DNA of 12,066 nucleotides from Gammaproteobacteria bacterium (GCA_028817755.1 JAPPPA010000056.1:1-12066); one strand, 5' to 3'; shown: positions 1 to 7,333, numbered from the stretch's first letter. The notes: generated by a model not told the origin, from the letters alone. Made by a program: numbers and translations.

Positions 1-234
1 CATATGGACCAACCAGAGCAAACCATTCTGGATGCAGCATTGGAACAGCGAAACGACATTCCTTACAGCTGCATGGGCGGCGCCTGTGGCAGCTGTCGCG
101 CAAAGCTGGTGAATGGCTCAGTGGATATGGATCAAAACTTTGCGTTAGATCAGTCGGAGCTCGATGCAGGCTATGTGCTGACCTGCCAATGCCATCCCAC
201 CTCAGAAACGGTGGTTTTAGATTACGACGCCTAG
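1..234 (+). CDS. [2Fe-2S] ferredoxin domain, C-terminal part of a PaaE/Hcr-like reductase (5' truncated by the window)
   Basis: The reading frame is open from the first base and ends at TAG 232-234. It encodes the second half of a plant-type ferredoxin domain, with the cluster motif C-x4-C-x2-C (CMGGACGSC) and a fourth cysteine in VLTCQCHP, so all four ligands of a [2Fe-2S] cluster are present. The ending TSETVVLDYDA resembles the C-terminus of phenylacetyl-CoA epoxidase reductase PaaE and related flavin/NAD(P)H oxidoreductases, where this domain passes electrons from an N-terminal flavin domain to an oxygenase. There is an ATG at position 4. It would cut off the first strands of the ferredoxin fold and has no visible ribosome site, so the gene almost certainly begins outside the window. 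A stand-alone ferredoxin or another reductase of the family is possible. Domain certain; full protein identity inferred. Confidence 0.85.
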   Translation, partial: HMDQPEQTILDAALEQRNDIPYSCMGGACGSCRAKLVNGSVDMDQNFALDQSELDAGYVLTCQCHPTSETVVLDYDA

Positions 235-251
235 GGCGTTCAAAAATAGAA

Positions 252-275
252 AGGAGATGGCTTAGGCCATCTCCT
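252..275 (-). terminator. Rho-independent terminator of gpsA, probably bidirectional
   Basis: A perfect 10-bp stem (252-261 with 266-275) closes on a 4-nt loop. Read on the minus strand it is followed by TTTCTATTTTTG, a good U-rich tail; on the plus strand the tail is only CTTT. The gpsA stop codon (TAA, 264-262) lies in the loop, and the upstream arm is made of the last gpsA codons. It sits between convergent genes and may also stop the plus-strand ferredoxin transcript. Confidence 0.75.
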
Positions 276-1269
276 CTTTCGGTGTGCGAGCAATCAAGGC
301 TTTAACACCGTCCATCGGTGTTTGGCCTTCATACAGCACGGCATAAACCTGCTGGGTAATTGGCATATCAACGTCAAACTGCTGCGCAACACGCCAGACT
401 TCATCGGTTGTCATTACACCTTCCACAACCTGTTTAATCTCGGCTTTGGCCTCTTCTACGGTCAGGCCCTTAGCCAGCGCGAGGCCCATACGGCGGTTCC
501 GGCTTAGGTTATCGGTACAGGTTAAAACGAGGTCGCCCAAACCCGCCAAGCCCATAAAGGTTTCACGTTGGGCACCAAGCTTCATGCCTAAACGGTTCAT
601 CTCAGCAAGGCCGCGAGTAATCATACCGGCGCGTGTATTCGCGCCTAGATTAAGGCCATCGATAATGCCAGCGGCAATCGCTAATACGTTCTTAACCGCA
701 CCACCCAGCTGCACACCAATGATGTCGCCGTGAGTGTAGGCACGCATAGCGTGACCATGCAGGTAGCCAACAATATCTTTAGCAAATTCAGGGTTGGGAG
801 ATGCCACCGTAACCGCTGCAGGCAAACCTGCCGCTACCTCTTTCGCAAAGGTTGGGCCAGACACGATAGCGACCGGCACTGGGCCCAAAATTTTCATCGC
901 TACATTATGTAAAAACTCACCCGTGCCGCTTTCTAAGCCTTTAGTAATCCAAAACACTCGGCCATTCTCAGGGAAGTGCGGCTTCAGCATTTCTAGGGTT
1001 TCGCGAAAAGCGTGGCTGGGCACGCTAATCATAAAATCACGGCAGCCCGCACAGGTTTCAGCAAAATCAACTTGCGGCGTTAGCAGCTCTGGAAATTCAT
1101 CATTTGGCAGATAACGTTGGTTGCGGCGCGTGTTAATCATGTCCTGCATTTGCGCAGAATCTCGGCCCCACATTTTCACTGGTTTGTTGCAACGCGCGAT
1201 CTGAATAGCAACCGCTGTACCCCATGAACCAGCGCCAATGGCGGCAAGTGGTGTGGGATCGTTTTGCAT
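262..1269 (-). CDS. gpsA: NAD(P)+-dependent glycerol-3-phosphate dehydrogenase
   Basis: GpsA reduces dihydroxyacetone phosphate to sn-glycerol-3-phosphate in the cytoplasm, supplying the backbone for phospholipids. The 335-residue product has the usual length. It shows the Rossmann dinucleotide motif GAGSWGTA (12-19), SGPTFAKEVA (137-146), the catalytic lysine K193 in GGAVKNVLAIAAG, and the substrate-binding segment LSRNRRMG (255-262). The start is set at ATG 1269 because AAGGAG lies 5 nt upstream; a GTG two codons earlier overlaps that ribosome site and is unlikely. The gene runs divergently from the phosphatase pair and converges on the ferredoxin gene. In E. coli gpsA directly follows secB; here it lies on the same strand but about 4.6 kb downstream of secB, with other genes between. 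Confidence 0.97.
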   Translation of the reverse strand: MQNDPTPLAAIGAGSWGTAVAIQIARCNKPVKMWGRDSAQMQDMINTRRNQRYLPNDEFPELLTPQVDFAETCAGCRDFMISVPSHAFRETLEMLKPHFPENGRVFWITKGLESGTGEFLHNVAMKILGPVPVAIVSGPTFAKEVAAGLPAAVTVASPNPEFAKDIVGYLHGHAMRAYTHGDIIGVQLGGAVKNVLAIAAGIIDGLNLGANTRAGMITRGLAEMNRLGMKLGAQRETFMGLAGLGDLVLTCTDNLSRNRRMGLALAKGLTVEEAKAEIKQVVEGVMTTDEVWRVAQQFDVDMPITQQVYAVLYEGQTPMDGVKALIARTPKEEMA

Positions 1270-1274
1270 GAGCA

Positions 1275-1280
1275 CTCCTT
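1275..1280 (-). promoter_or_regulatory. Shine-Dalgarno site deciding the gpsA start
   Basis: The minus strand reads AAGGAG at 1280-1275, five bases before ATG 1269. Its last base is the G of the GTG at 1275-1273, so GTG cannot use this site. This supports a start two codons downstream of the longest reading frame. Confidence 0.8.
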
Positions 1281-1344
1281 AGGTCGCTATAACAATTAGG
1301 GAAAAGACGGGCGTTAGTTGATTTTAACGAGCATTTGTACCGTT

Positions 1345-1362
1345 TTGTCATGCTCTTGTAAC
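1345..1362 (+). promoter_or_regulatory. Candidate Pho box (PhoB-binding direct repeat)
   Basis: Two 7-nt units, TTGTCAT and TTGTAAC, are separated by 4 nt (GCTC), the spacing of the classical Pho box CTGTCAT-N4-CTGTCAY. They match 11 of 14 informative positions. A weaker third unit, TTGTACC, lies at 1335-1341 but with 10-bp rather than 11-bp periodicity. Position upstream of a PhoD-family phosphatase makes PhoB control plausible. The box covers the proposed -35 through its first rather than its second unit, which differs from the textbook arrangement. Confidence 0.35.
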
Positions 1363-1373
1363 GCAGGTAATAT
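1345..1373 (+). promoter_or_regulatory. Candidate sigma-70 promoter of the phosphatase pair
   Basis: TTGTCA (1345-1350, 5 of 6 to the -35 consensus) is followed after exactly 17 bp by TAATAT (1368-1373, 4 of 6 to the -10 consensus). Transcription would start near 1380, giving a leader of about 75 nt before the ATG at 1457. The match was made by eye. Confidence 0.4.
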
Positions 1374-1408
1374 CCACCGACAAATAAAATTCTGGCCCTT
1401 ATTTTTTA

Positions 1409-1433
1409 GCTGATAGAAACGGAAGCTATCAGC
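1409..1433. repeat. 8-bp inverted repeat in the phosphatase leader
   Basis: GCTGATAG (1409-1416) and CTATCAGC (1426-1433) form a perfect 8-bp stem with a 9-nt loop, 13 nt before the ribosome site GGAGG (1446-1450). No U-tract follows on either strand, so it does not look like a terminator. It could be an operator or an mRNA leader hairpin; nothing here tells which. Confidence 0.4.
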
Positions 1434-1456
1434 CTTGCAGGCCGTGGAGGCTTAAT

Positions 1457-3793
1457 ATGGATAACAACGATCGCAAAGGCAATAGCCATCGCAGCGAAGT
1501 GTCACGTCGCGGTTTTTTACGCGCAGCAGGCACCGCGGGAGTTGCTACAGCAGCTAGCGCATCACTACTAAGTGGTTGCTCAAGTTCACCTGGCTCTAAT
1601 GGTGGGCGCACGGTGGTTACACCTGGCGGCGAAACACCAGCCAATCCATTCCAACACGGCATTGCCACGGGCGACCCACTACAAGACCGCGTGGTGTTCT
1701 GGACCCGCGTGACTTACGACACTGCCCTGTTTGGCGACCGGAATTTAGTCACCTTAAAAATTTATGGCGCCGCCGATGTAAACAACATTGACGGCGGCAC
1801 GGCCACACCCATCAACACCGTGGTAGTGCCTGCAATTGCGGATCGTGATTACACCGTCAAACTCGACATAGCGGGCCTCAGCTCTTACACCACGTATTAC
1901 TACCAGTTTGAAACCTCGCTGGGTGAACACGACTTTAAATCTGCCATTGGCCGCACCAAAACCCTCGCGGCGAACACCGCGGCCGATGATCTGAAAATTA
2001 CCGATGCACGCCCAAATAGCGGCGGCGACGAGAAACACCTACGTTTGGCATTGGTGTCTTGCTCTAGCTTGGCGCATGGCTTCTTTAACGCCTACGCCCG
2101 CCTAGCAGAGCGCCCTGATATCGACGTGGTACTGCACCTTGGTGACTATATTTATGACTACGCCAGTGCTGATGTAGATGCGCCGGGCGGTGCCCAAAAC
2201 GACGCTAGCACCCCGGCACCTGCCGGTACCGAAGGTGACGAGGCCGAATACGTTTACGGCAACATTCGTACCTATGAGCCGAAACACGAGATTTCTTCAC
2301 TAGAGGACTATCGCAGTCGCCACGCGCAATACAAACGTGATGCCGACCTACAAGAGCTGCACCGCCAGCATCCCATGATTAATATTTGGGACGATCACGA
2401 ACTGGTAGACAACGCTTATCGCTGCCTAGCGAAAAACCACAACACCAATAATGGTCACCGCTTTGATGACGAGGGCAACCCTGTCACCGAAGCGACCTCG
2501 GCCACACGTACCGACACCGGCGGTTCAACGACCGTGTCAGAAGTCTGGGTCGATCGCGCCTTTAACGCCGTGCAGTCATATCGTGAGTGGCTACCTATTC
2601 GTGAGCCACAACTCGTTGGCAATACCTTGTCGATTAACGGCAGCACCGTCGACATCACCGCGTATTTAGATGCGCTACCTAATGACGAGTCTCGCGACTT
2701 ATTCCGCGCTCAGTCGCCTATTATTTTCCGCAGTTTTGACATGGGCAGCCTCGCTACTGCGCATATGTTAGATACGCGCTTTATTGGTCGCGATGTGGAA
2801 ACACAGGGCAACGGCCAACTCGGCGGTGGCGCCGGTTTTAATAGCTTTACGCCAGATGACACCGCCGCAAACGCGGCACTAGACACCGCTGGCGAAGAGT
2901 TAGATTGCAGCACCGCCGATGACAGTACCGCAGAACGCGCTCGTCATGAAGACACCACGCCAGTCGATAACCCGGGCACCGCGCACACCCTGCTCGGCCC
3001 CACACAACGCGGCTGGTTGAGCTCACAAATTCGAACGGCAACAACAGCGAATAAACGTTGGAACCTAATCGGCCAACAAATCATGGTGTCGCCATTATTC
3101 CTGATCAACATGGGGCCGGACACCGAAAACGCCTACCGCGAATTCCTAAACCCGGACCAGTGGGATGGCTACCTACAAGCACGTTCAGCGTTGTTGGACG
3201 AGTTTGAAAACAACTGCCTCTTTAACGACGGCGCTAATCAAAACAAAAACGCCATTGTGCTAACCGGCGACATCCACACTTCATGGGCTTTTGATGTCAC
3301 ACGCGAGCCCGGCGTAGGTGAGATCAACAACTCACTTAGCGGCCTATCACCAGTGCCCATTCCAAGCCCACCCGGCGGCACCACATATAACGCGGATACC
3401 GGCGCGGGTTCTCTCGCTGCTGAATTTGTTTGTATGTCAGTGACCTCTCCCGGCCTGCCGATCCCGGACCAAGATATTCCCGGCGTTGGCACAGTAAGCG
3501 CCGCTAACTTATTACAAAGCCAGAACCCGCACCTGCGTCAGGCCGACTTCTCTCGCAAAGGTTATGTGCTGCTAGATGTTCGCGAATCTTACGTACAAGC
3601 ACAGTGGTGGACCGTTGGCCGCGAGCCTGAACAGGCTACAAACCAAAATACCCATGAAGTGCTATTTACGCACCGCGCAGTAAATAACGGAGACGGCGAC
3701 CTGCACGTTCCCAAAGGCGGGGTAGGCGTGGCCGAATACGAGCCAGAACGCCCAAATGCACCCGCGCTAGCGCCGCAAAGCAGCCAAGGATAA
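1457..3793 (+). CDS. phoD: PhoD-family alkaline phosphatase/phosphodiesterase, Tat-exported lipoprotein
   Basis: PhoD enzymes cleave phosphomono- and phosphodiesters outside the cytoplasm using Fe3+ and Ca2+. The N-terminus carries a twin-arginine signal (SRRGFLRA, R17-R18) ending in a lipobox LSGC with C41. The +2 residue is serine, so outer-membrane sorting is expected. A PhoD N-terminal beta domain follows (about 64-170, NPFQHGIATGDP and VVFWTRV). Then come the metallophosphatase motifs: SC (C202, matching the Fe3+-ligand cysteine of PhoD), HLGDYIYDY (D230), WDDHE (311-315), TQRGWL, and LTGDIHTSW (D605, H607). At 778 residues it is longer than many PhoD proteins. Low-complexity acidic inserts near 236-265 and about 445-510 account for part of this. 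GGAGG lies 6 nt before the ATG. The next gene starts 3 nt after the stop, so the two are probably one operon. Family assignment is strong; exact substrate is unknown. Confidence 0.9.
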   Translation: MDNNDRKGNSHRSEVSRRGFLRAAGTAGVATAASASLLSGCSSSPGSNGGRTVVTPGGETPANPFQHGIATGDPLQDRVVFWTRVTYDTALFGDRNLVTLKIYGAADVNNIDGGTATPINTVVVPAIADRDYTVKLDIAGLSSYTTYYYQFETSLGEHDFKSAIGRTKTLAANTAADDLKITDARPNSGGDEKHLRLALVSCSSLAHGFFNAYARLAERPDIDVVLHLGDYIYDYASADVDAPGGAQNDASTPAPAGTEGDEAEYVYGNIRTYEPKHEISSLEDYRSRHAQYKRDADLQELHRQHPMINIWDDHELVDNAYRCLAKNHNTNNGHRFDDEGNPVTEATSATRTDTGGSTTVSEVWVDRAFNAVQSYREWLPIREPQLVGNTLSINGSTVDITAYLDALPNDESRDLFRAQSPIIFRSFDMGSLATAHMLDTRFIGRDVETQGNGQLGGGAGFNSFTPDDTAANAALDTAGEELDCSTADDSTAERARHEDTTPVDNPGTAHTLLGPTQRGWLSSQIRTATTANKRWNLIGQQIMVSPLFLINMGPDTENAYREFLNPDQWDGYLQARSALLDEFENNCLFNDGANQNKNAIVLTGDIHTSWAFDVTREPGVGEINNSLSGLSPVPIPSPPGGTTYNADTGAGSLAAEFVCMSVTSPGLPIPDQDIPGVGTVSAANLLQSQNPHLRQADFSRKGYVLLDVRESYVQAQWWTVGREPEQATNQNTHEVLFTHRAVNNGDGDLHVPKGGVGVAEYEPERPNAPALAPQSSQG

Positions 3794-3796
3794 ATC

Positions 3797-5545
3797 ATGA
3801 AAAACATTCACAAGTTAACCGTATCGCTTGCGGCATTAGCCCTAAGCGCTTGCAGCGGCAGCCCCGGCGGGCCACTAGCACAAGATGATCCACCGCCACC
3901 GGGCCCTTCTGGCGAAAACGCATTAACCGTTGTGGTGGTTGCTATTGATAGCTTGATGCCAGAAGACGTGGACGCCACCACCATGCCGAACGTCAACGGC
4001 CTGATTACTAACGGCACCTACTTTTTAGAAAGTCGCTCAGTTTTTTCTGCCGAAACCATTCCGAATCACGTTGCGATGATGACTGGCGTATACCCGGATC
4101 GCAACGGCATTCCGACCAATAACTTTTGGGATAAAGACGCACTACCGGGCAACCCTGGCGACGAAGACCTAGACAACCCAAATGAACTAGAAGCAAAAAC
4201 GCTGTTCACGTGGATTGACGAGCAATGCCGCCAAGGCCTTACGACGAGCAACCCCGATATTCGCCACGCCGCAGTGCTGTCAAAAACCTACCTGTGGGAA
4301 GTATTCCGAGGCGACGATGCCGACAGCCAAACCAACGACGCCGGCATTAACAATATTGAGCCAGACACCCACTGGGACCCTCAGTCGAGCCCGTCTTACA
4401 TCGGCCCTGGCTCTGAGCACACACCAGACCCCGCCACCGGCCCCGAAGCGGTTGCCACCCTGCCTGCTGCCGATTTCATCTTCATTAACTTAGGTGACGT
4501 TGACCGTAGTGCTCACGCTTCCGGCTCAACAGGCCGCCAAGGCACACGCTCTACTGCGGACCAACAAATCGGCAACATTATTTCTGCCCTGCAAGACGCA
4601 GACCGCTGGGACAACACCGTATTCATTATTTCTAGCGATCACGGCATGGACTTTTCTGCACCAGAAGCCAGCGAAGTCGGCCCAGGATTTCCACAAGACG
4701 CGCCACTTGCCGTAGGTCCTGCAGCTGGCAACTACAGCGGCGACTCGATTAGCACACAGCCACTACTGGATGATCTCGCTGCTTGTACTAACGCCGATGT
4801 GGGTACCATTAAGCCCATGCTTGCTGTTCAAAACGGCGGCACCAACAGCATTGTTATCACCGACCTCAATTCAACCGCAGCTGAGCGTGAAGGCACCATG
4901 CTGGCAGCCCGCGCTTGCTTGATGAACTTTACCGGCGAGAACACCGCGACTGACGCGCCTGCCAGCTGCGAAAGCGTTGTTGGTACCAGCTGCTTCAGCT
5001 CGCTGACTCAACCGGTCAATATCCGCGCGGTTGAACACGCGTGGTACGCAAACCCAGACCTATACACCGGCAGCGCCTTGAATGGCGCACTGGTTGGCGA
5101 TACCGGTGGGGCAATGCCTGCCACTATCAAGTCACGCCATGAAAACCTTGGTGATCTGGTACTAGCGATTAGCGATGGTTTCAAGTTTTCTGAACCGGAT
5201 GCGTCAGGCAACCCTATTCCCGGCAACCACGGCCACATGCCTACCATTCACAACACCATTATTGTCTCGGGCGGCGCTAGCTTCTTGGTGGCAGGCAATG
5301 CCGTTGACTCAGGCAATGATGACCACTTCGTGCGTGATCCCGGCCAGTCTGAGAACATTGACGTTGCGCCAACGGTTGCATGGTTATTGGGCTTAGACAT
5401 CCAAGACGGTCAGTTCCCAGATGCTGGAAACACCTTCCCAGATTACGGCGACGCGGTGTCTCGCTCCGGCTTTGACGGACGCGTACTGTCAGAGGCCTTC
5501 AACATTACAGACTCTCCCAGCAACTGCGGCCTACTACCTGAGTAG
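3797..5545 (+). CDS. Alkaline-phosphatase-superfamily lipoprotein, nucleotide pyrophosphatase/phosphodiesterase-like
   Basis: This 582-residue protein has a Sec lipoprotein signal with lipobox LSAC (C19, +2 serine), then a proline-rich linker. The alkaline phosphatase fold begins at LTVVVVAIDSL, with metal ligand D51. T87 in ETIPNHVAMMTG is the likely nucleophile, as in the NPP T-F/Y-P-N-H motif, followed by GVYPDRNGI. Other ligands fit: D236 and H240 (DVDRSAH), D281 and H282 (SSDHGM), H478 (GNHGHMP). The full two-metal set is thus present. Residues about 285-470, with several cysteines, form a cap-like insertion that usually sets substrate choice. NPP-type enzymes cleave nucleotides or phosphodiesters, but sugar-phosphate or phospholipid substrates cannot be excluded. 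AAGGA lies 6 nt before the ATG, inside the end of the upstream phoD gene, which suggests coupled translation. No terminator is seen in the 15 nt before the convergent small lipoprotein gene. Confidence 0.85.
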   Translation: MKNIHKLTVSLAALALSACSGSPGGPLAQDDPPPPGPSGENALTVVVVAIDSLMPEDVDATTMPNVNGLITNGTYFLESRSVFSAETIPNHVAMMTGVYPDRNGIPTNNFWDKDALPGNPGDEDLDNPNELEAKTLFTWIDEQCRQGLTTSNPDIRHAAVLSKTYLWEVFRGDDADSQTNDAGINNIEPDTHWDPQSSPSYIGPGSEHTPDPATGPEAVATLPAADFIFINLGDVDRSAHASGSTGRQGTRSTADQQIGNIISALQDADRWDNTVFIISSDHGMDFSAPEASEVGPGFPQDAPLAVGPAAGNYSGDSISTQPLLDDLAACTNADVGTIKPMLAVQNGGTNSIVITDLNSTAAEREGTMLAARACLMNFTGENTATDAPASCESVVGTSCFSSLTQPVNIRAVEHAWYANPDLYTGSALNGALVGDTGGAMPATIKSRHENLGDLVLAISDGFKFSEPDASGNPIPGNHGHMPTIHNTIIVSGGASFLVAGNAVDSGNDDHFVRDPGQSENIDVAPTVAWLLGLDIQDGQFPDAGNTFPDYGDAVSRSGFDGRVLSEAFNITDSPSNCGLLPE

Positions 5546-5560
5546 GCCGACTTGACGGCG

Positions 5561-5938
5561 CTAGTGCGCGTGGTCGGGCAGACCCTCGCCATCCGCATAG
5601 CGCCCGTTAAGCAAATCCGTAATGTTTTGCTCGCCAGTGTGGCGAGTATTACCTAAAGAAATCGCATAGGGCCGCTCGGCAACCTCACCGTCGGCCCCCA
5701 TTGCGTACTCACAGCTTGCGCTGCCAGCTTGCACACCTAGCGCCGACTTCACTTCAAAAGCCAAATGCACAACCCAGCTATCACCTTCGCGCTGTTGCTG
5801 CGGCGGCTCAAAGCTAGACCATTGAATATAGGTTTTAACCACCTGCTGGCATTGCTCCAGCGGTGTATGCGAATGACCGCAAGCCGTTAAGCCCGCAGCC
5901 AAGACTAGATTAGTGCTTAGGCTGTTGCGCAGCTTCAT
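5561..5938 (-). CDS. Small putative lipoprotein of unknown function
   Basis: A 125-residue product that I do not recognise. It has a lipoprotein signal: positive n-region (MKLRNS), hydrophobic stretch LVLAAGL, and lipobox LTAC with C20. The mature part is short and has two cysteines (C30, C76) that might pair in the periplasm, a segment DSWVVHLAFEV that looks like beta strand, and a histidine-containing tail DHAH. The gene starts 29 nt inside secB in another frame, so it is probably translated from the secB mRNA as the last gene of the yibN-grxC-secB operon. The classic lipobox and the position argue for a real gene, though no strong ribosome site is visible. Function unknown. Confidence 0.7.
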   Translation of the reverse strand: MKLRNSLSTNLVLAAGLTACGHSHTPLEQCQQVVKTYIQWSSFEPPQQQREGDSWVVHLAFEVKSALGVQAGSASCEYAMGADGEVAERPYAISLGNTRHTGEQNITDLLNGRYADGEGLPDHAH

Positions 5939-6377
5939 TTTGTGCGTCTTTTACCTGCTGCACATGCTGCTGGTAAATCGCTTCAAAATTAATCGGTTGC
6001 AATACAAATTGCGGGAAACTGGCTTTCATAATCAAATCAGAAATCGTTTCACGCGTATAAGGAAATAGTGCCGTTGGGCCATGCACGCCCAATGCTGGTT
6101 TTAATTCATCTTCGGTCAAGCCTTGATGACTAAAGATACCGGCTTGCTTCACTTCGGCAATGTAAGCCGTTTGCTCAGCATTAGTAGCCGTAATCGTTAC
6201 CTGCAGCACCACTTCAAAGTGATCGGCCTTGCCCTCAATCGGCTCCACCTGGGTATGCACTTGCACATCCACTTTCGGTTTCCACTGCGCCTGAAAAACA
6301 GCGGGCGCATGCGGCACTTCTAAAGACGCATCTTTTAAGTAAATACGTTGCAGGTTGAATTGTTTGTTTTCGGCCAT
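5910..6377 (-). CDS. secB: Protein-export chaperone SecB
   Basis: SecB is a cytoplasmic tetrameric chaperone that keeps precursor proteins unfolded and hands them to SecA. The 155-residue length is normal. Recognisable family blocks are FNLQRIYLKDASLEVPHAP (7-25), the EVKQAGIF region (75-82), FPYTRETISDLI (105-116) and the conserved FPQFVLQPINFEAIY (121-135). The acidic/polar C-terminal tail lacks any cysteine or metal-binding look. It starts 3 nt after the grxC stop with no clear ribosome site, pointing to translational coupling. The grxC-secB order is the standard gammaproteobacterial arrangement. Confidence 0.98.
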   Translation of the reverse strand: MAENKQFNLQRIYLKDASLEVPHAPAVFQAQWKPKVDVQVHTQVEPIEGKADHFEVVLQVTITATNAEQTAYIAEVKQAGIFSHQGLTEDELKPALGVHGPTALFPYTRETISDLIMKASFPQFVLQPINFEAIYQQHVQQVKDAQNEAAQQPKH

Positions 6378-6380
6378 GAA

Positions 6381-6653
6381 TTAAGTATCTGGGTTCAGCT
6401 TATTGTCGAGCTGGTCACGGTGCTCTAGCGCGAATAAATCATCGCAGCCACCAATATGCTCGCCATTAATGAAAATTTGAGGAACGGTGTGGGCGCCACC
6501 ACTGAGCTGCATCATCTCAACCCGACGATTAGGCTCTAGCCCAATATCAATCAGCTCGTACTTCGCCTGCTTATGCTCCAGCAACTGACGCGCACGGTTA
6601 CAAAATGGGCACCACTGGGTGGCATAAACAACAATTTTGGCTGAAACACTCAT
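6381..6653 (-). CDS. grxC: Glutaredoxin 3
   Basis: A glutathione-dependent thiol-disulfide reductase of the cytoplasm, 90 residues long like other GrxC proteins. It has the dithiol active site C15-P-F-C18 (here WCPFC rather than the usual CPYC), the cis-proline motif TVPQIFI (56-62) and the glutathione-binding GGCDD (68-72). The start is ATG 6653; a strong Shine-Dalgarno site is not visible. It lies between the rhodanese gene (54-nt gap) and secB (3-nt gap) on the same strand. Confidence 0.96.
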   Translation of the reverse strand: MSVSAKIVVYATQWCPFCNRARQLLEHKQAKYELIDIGLEPNRRVEMMQLSGGAHTVPQIFINGEHIGGCDDLFALEHRDQLDNKLNPDT

Positions 6654-6707
6654 CGTCTAGTAGTGACCGATTTGGGCAAAGATAGTTGCGCAGTAAAGCA
6701 GGAGGTT

Positions 6708-7133
6708 TTATTTGCGCGTCAACGGCAGTTTGTCATCACGCCAAGACATGATGCCGCCCTTAAGGGTGTACAAGCTGGCAAAGCCGGCTTCTTTCAACAA
6801 CATCGCACCGCGATTCGCATTTTGACCATTTTCACAGGCCACGAGCACCGGTTTAGCTTTGTCTAACTTCAGACCGGCAACGCTCTGCACCAGCTTGTCC
6901 ATTGGGCTGTTATGCGCATTAGCAATGTGACCTTTGTTAAAGCTACTTGCATCACGCACATCTAGTACTTGAGCTTCTTTTTGGTTAATCAGCGCCACGG
7001 CGGCGGCCGGAATAACACTTTGGAAGCCACGTATTTTTAAAGTGATCTCGTTACCAACGAGCAACACAGCGACAATCACAAGGGCAGTACTAAGCAACAA
7101 GTGGTTGCCGATAAATTCCATTAACTGGGCCAT
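6708..7133 (-). CDS. yibN: Membrane-anchored rhodanese-like protein (YibN family)
   Basis: The 141-residue protein has one N-terminal membrane segment (about 12-27, LLLSTALVIVAVLLVG) followed by a single rhodanese domain (about 40-138) with LDVRDASSFNKGHI and the active-site loop starting at C100 (CENGQNANRG). Rhodaneses carry a persulfide on this cysteine and transfer sulfur. The in vivo substrate of the YibN group is not firmly known. Order and strand relative to grxC and secB match E. coli yibN, where E. coli YibN itself lacks the typical loop; here the cysteine is kept. It is first in its operon. No good ribosome site precedes ATG 7133. Confidence 0.9.
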   Translation of the reverse strand: MAQLMEFIGNHLLLSTALVIVAVLLVGNEITLKIRGFQSVIPAAAVALINQKEAQVLDVRDASSFNKGHIANAHNSPMDKLVQSVAGLKLDKAKPVLVACENGQNANRGAMLLKEAGFASLYTLKGGIMSWRDDKLPLTRK

Positions 7134-7203
7134 ATCAATAACAACTAGGAAATTCTCGAGAAGAATAAATATCAGATAGCGCTATTATTTCATGTTCTGA
7201 ACC
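7134..7203. other. AT-rich spacer upstream of yibN
   Basis: This short spacer should hold the yibN promoter, but I cannot pick a convincing -35/-10 pair on the minus strand. It contains two perfect 10-bp palindromes, TTCTCGAGAA (7153-7162) and ATAGCGCTAT (7176-7185), which could be regulator sites or chance. Confidence 0.35.
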
Positions 7204-7235
7204 TAAGGAAGCTCTAATTGGGAAATACAATTGAG
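7204..7235 (+). repeat. Left terminal inverted repeat of the MITE-like element
   Basis: 32 nt pairing with 7439-7470. The first 12 nt are identical in both ends. All four differences are transitions, so they give G-U wobble pairs or A-C mismatches depending on the strand transcribed. Confidence 0.8.
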
Positions 7236-7333
7236 TTGTGCAGCAAGGCTTTCAGATTGAGGCGCGCAGAGTGCAGCATGATTATTTCATGTAAGCGAAG
7301 CGCAACAAAGAGCTGGAAGCCTTGCTGCACAAC
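7235..7333. repeat. Stem-loop arm A of the MITE-like element
   Basis: A 21-nt arm (7235-7255, containing GTTGTGCAGCAAGGC) pairs with 7313-7333; the only non-Watson-Crick position is a T-G wobble (7252/7316). The 57-nt loop contains a small apical hairpin: CATGA (7277-7281), loop TTATT, TCATG (7287-7291). Confidence 0.8.

Noticed and set aside
4..234. ATG at position 4 as a start for a stand-alone ferredoxin
   Set aside because: The ferredoxin fold would lack its first strands, the frame is open upstream and no ribosome site can be seen, so the gene most likely enters from outside the window.
268..388. Residues 268-388 of the EnvC-like protein (encoded at about 9881-10243) as an active M23 endopeptidase
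   Set aside because: The zinc ligands are replaced (W and T in the first motif, A and Y in the last), matching the non-catalytic EnvC activators. The start and end given here are residue numbers.
446..733. Plus-strand open frames inside gpsA and similar long frames opposite phoD, gpmI, envC and ctpA
   Set aside because: They lie antisense or out of frame to genes with clear family motifs and have no domain signal or ribosome site.
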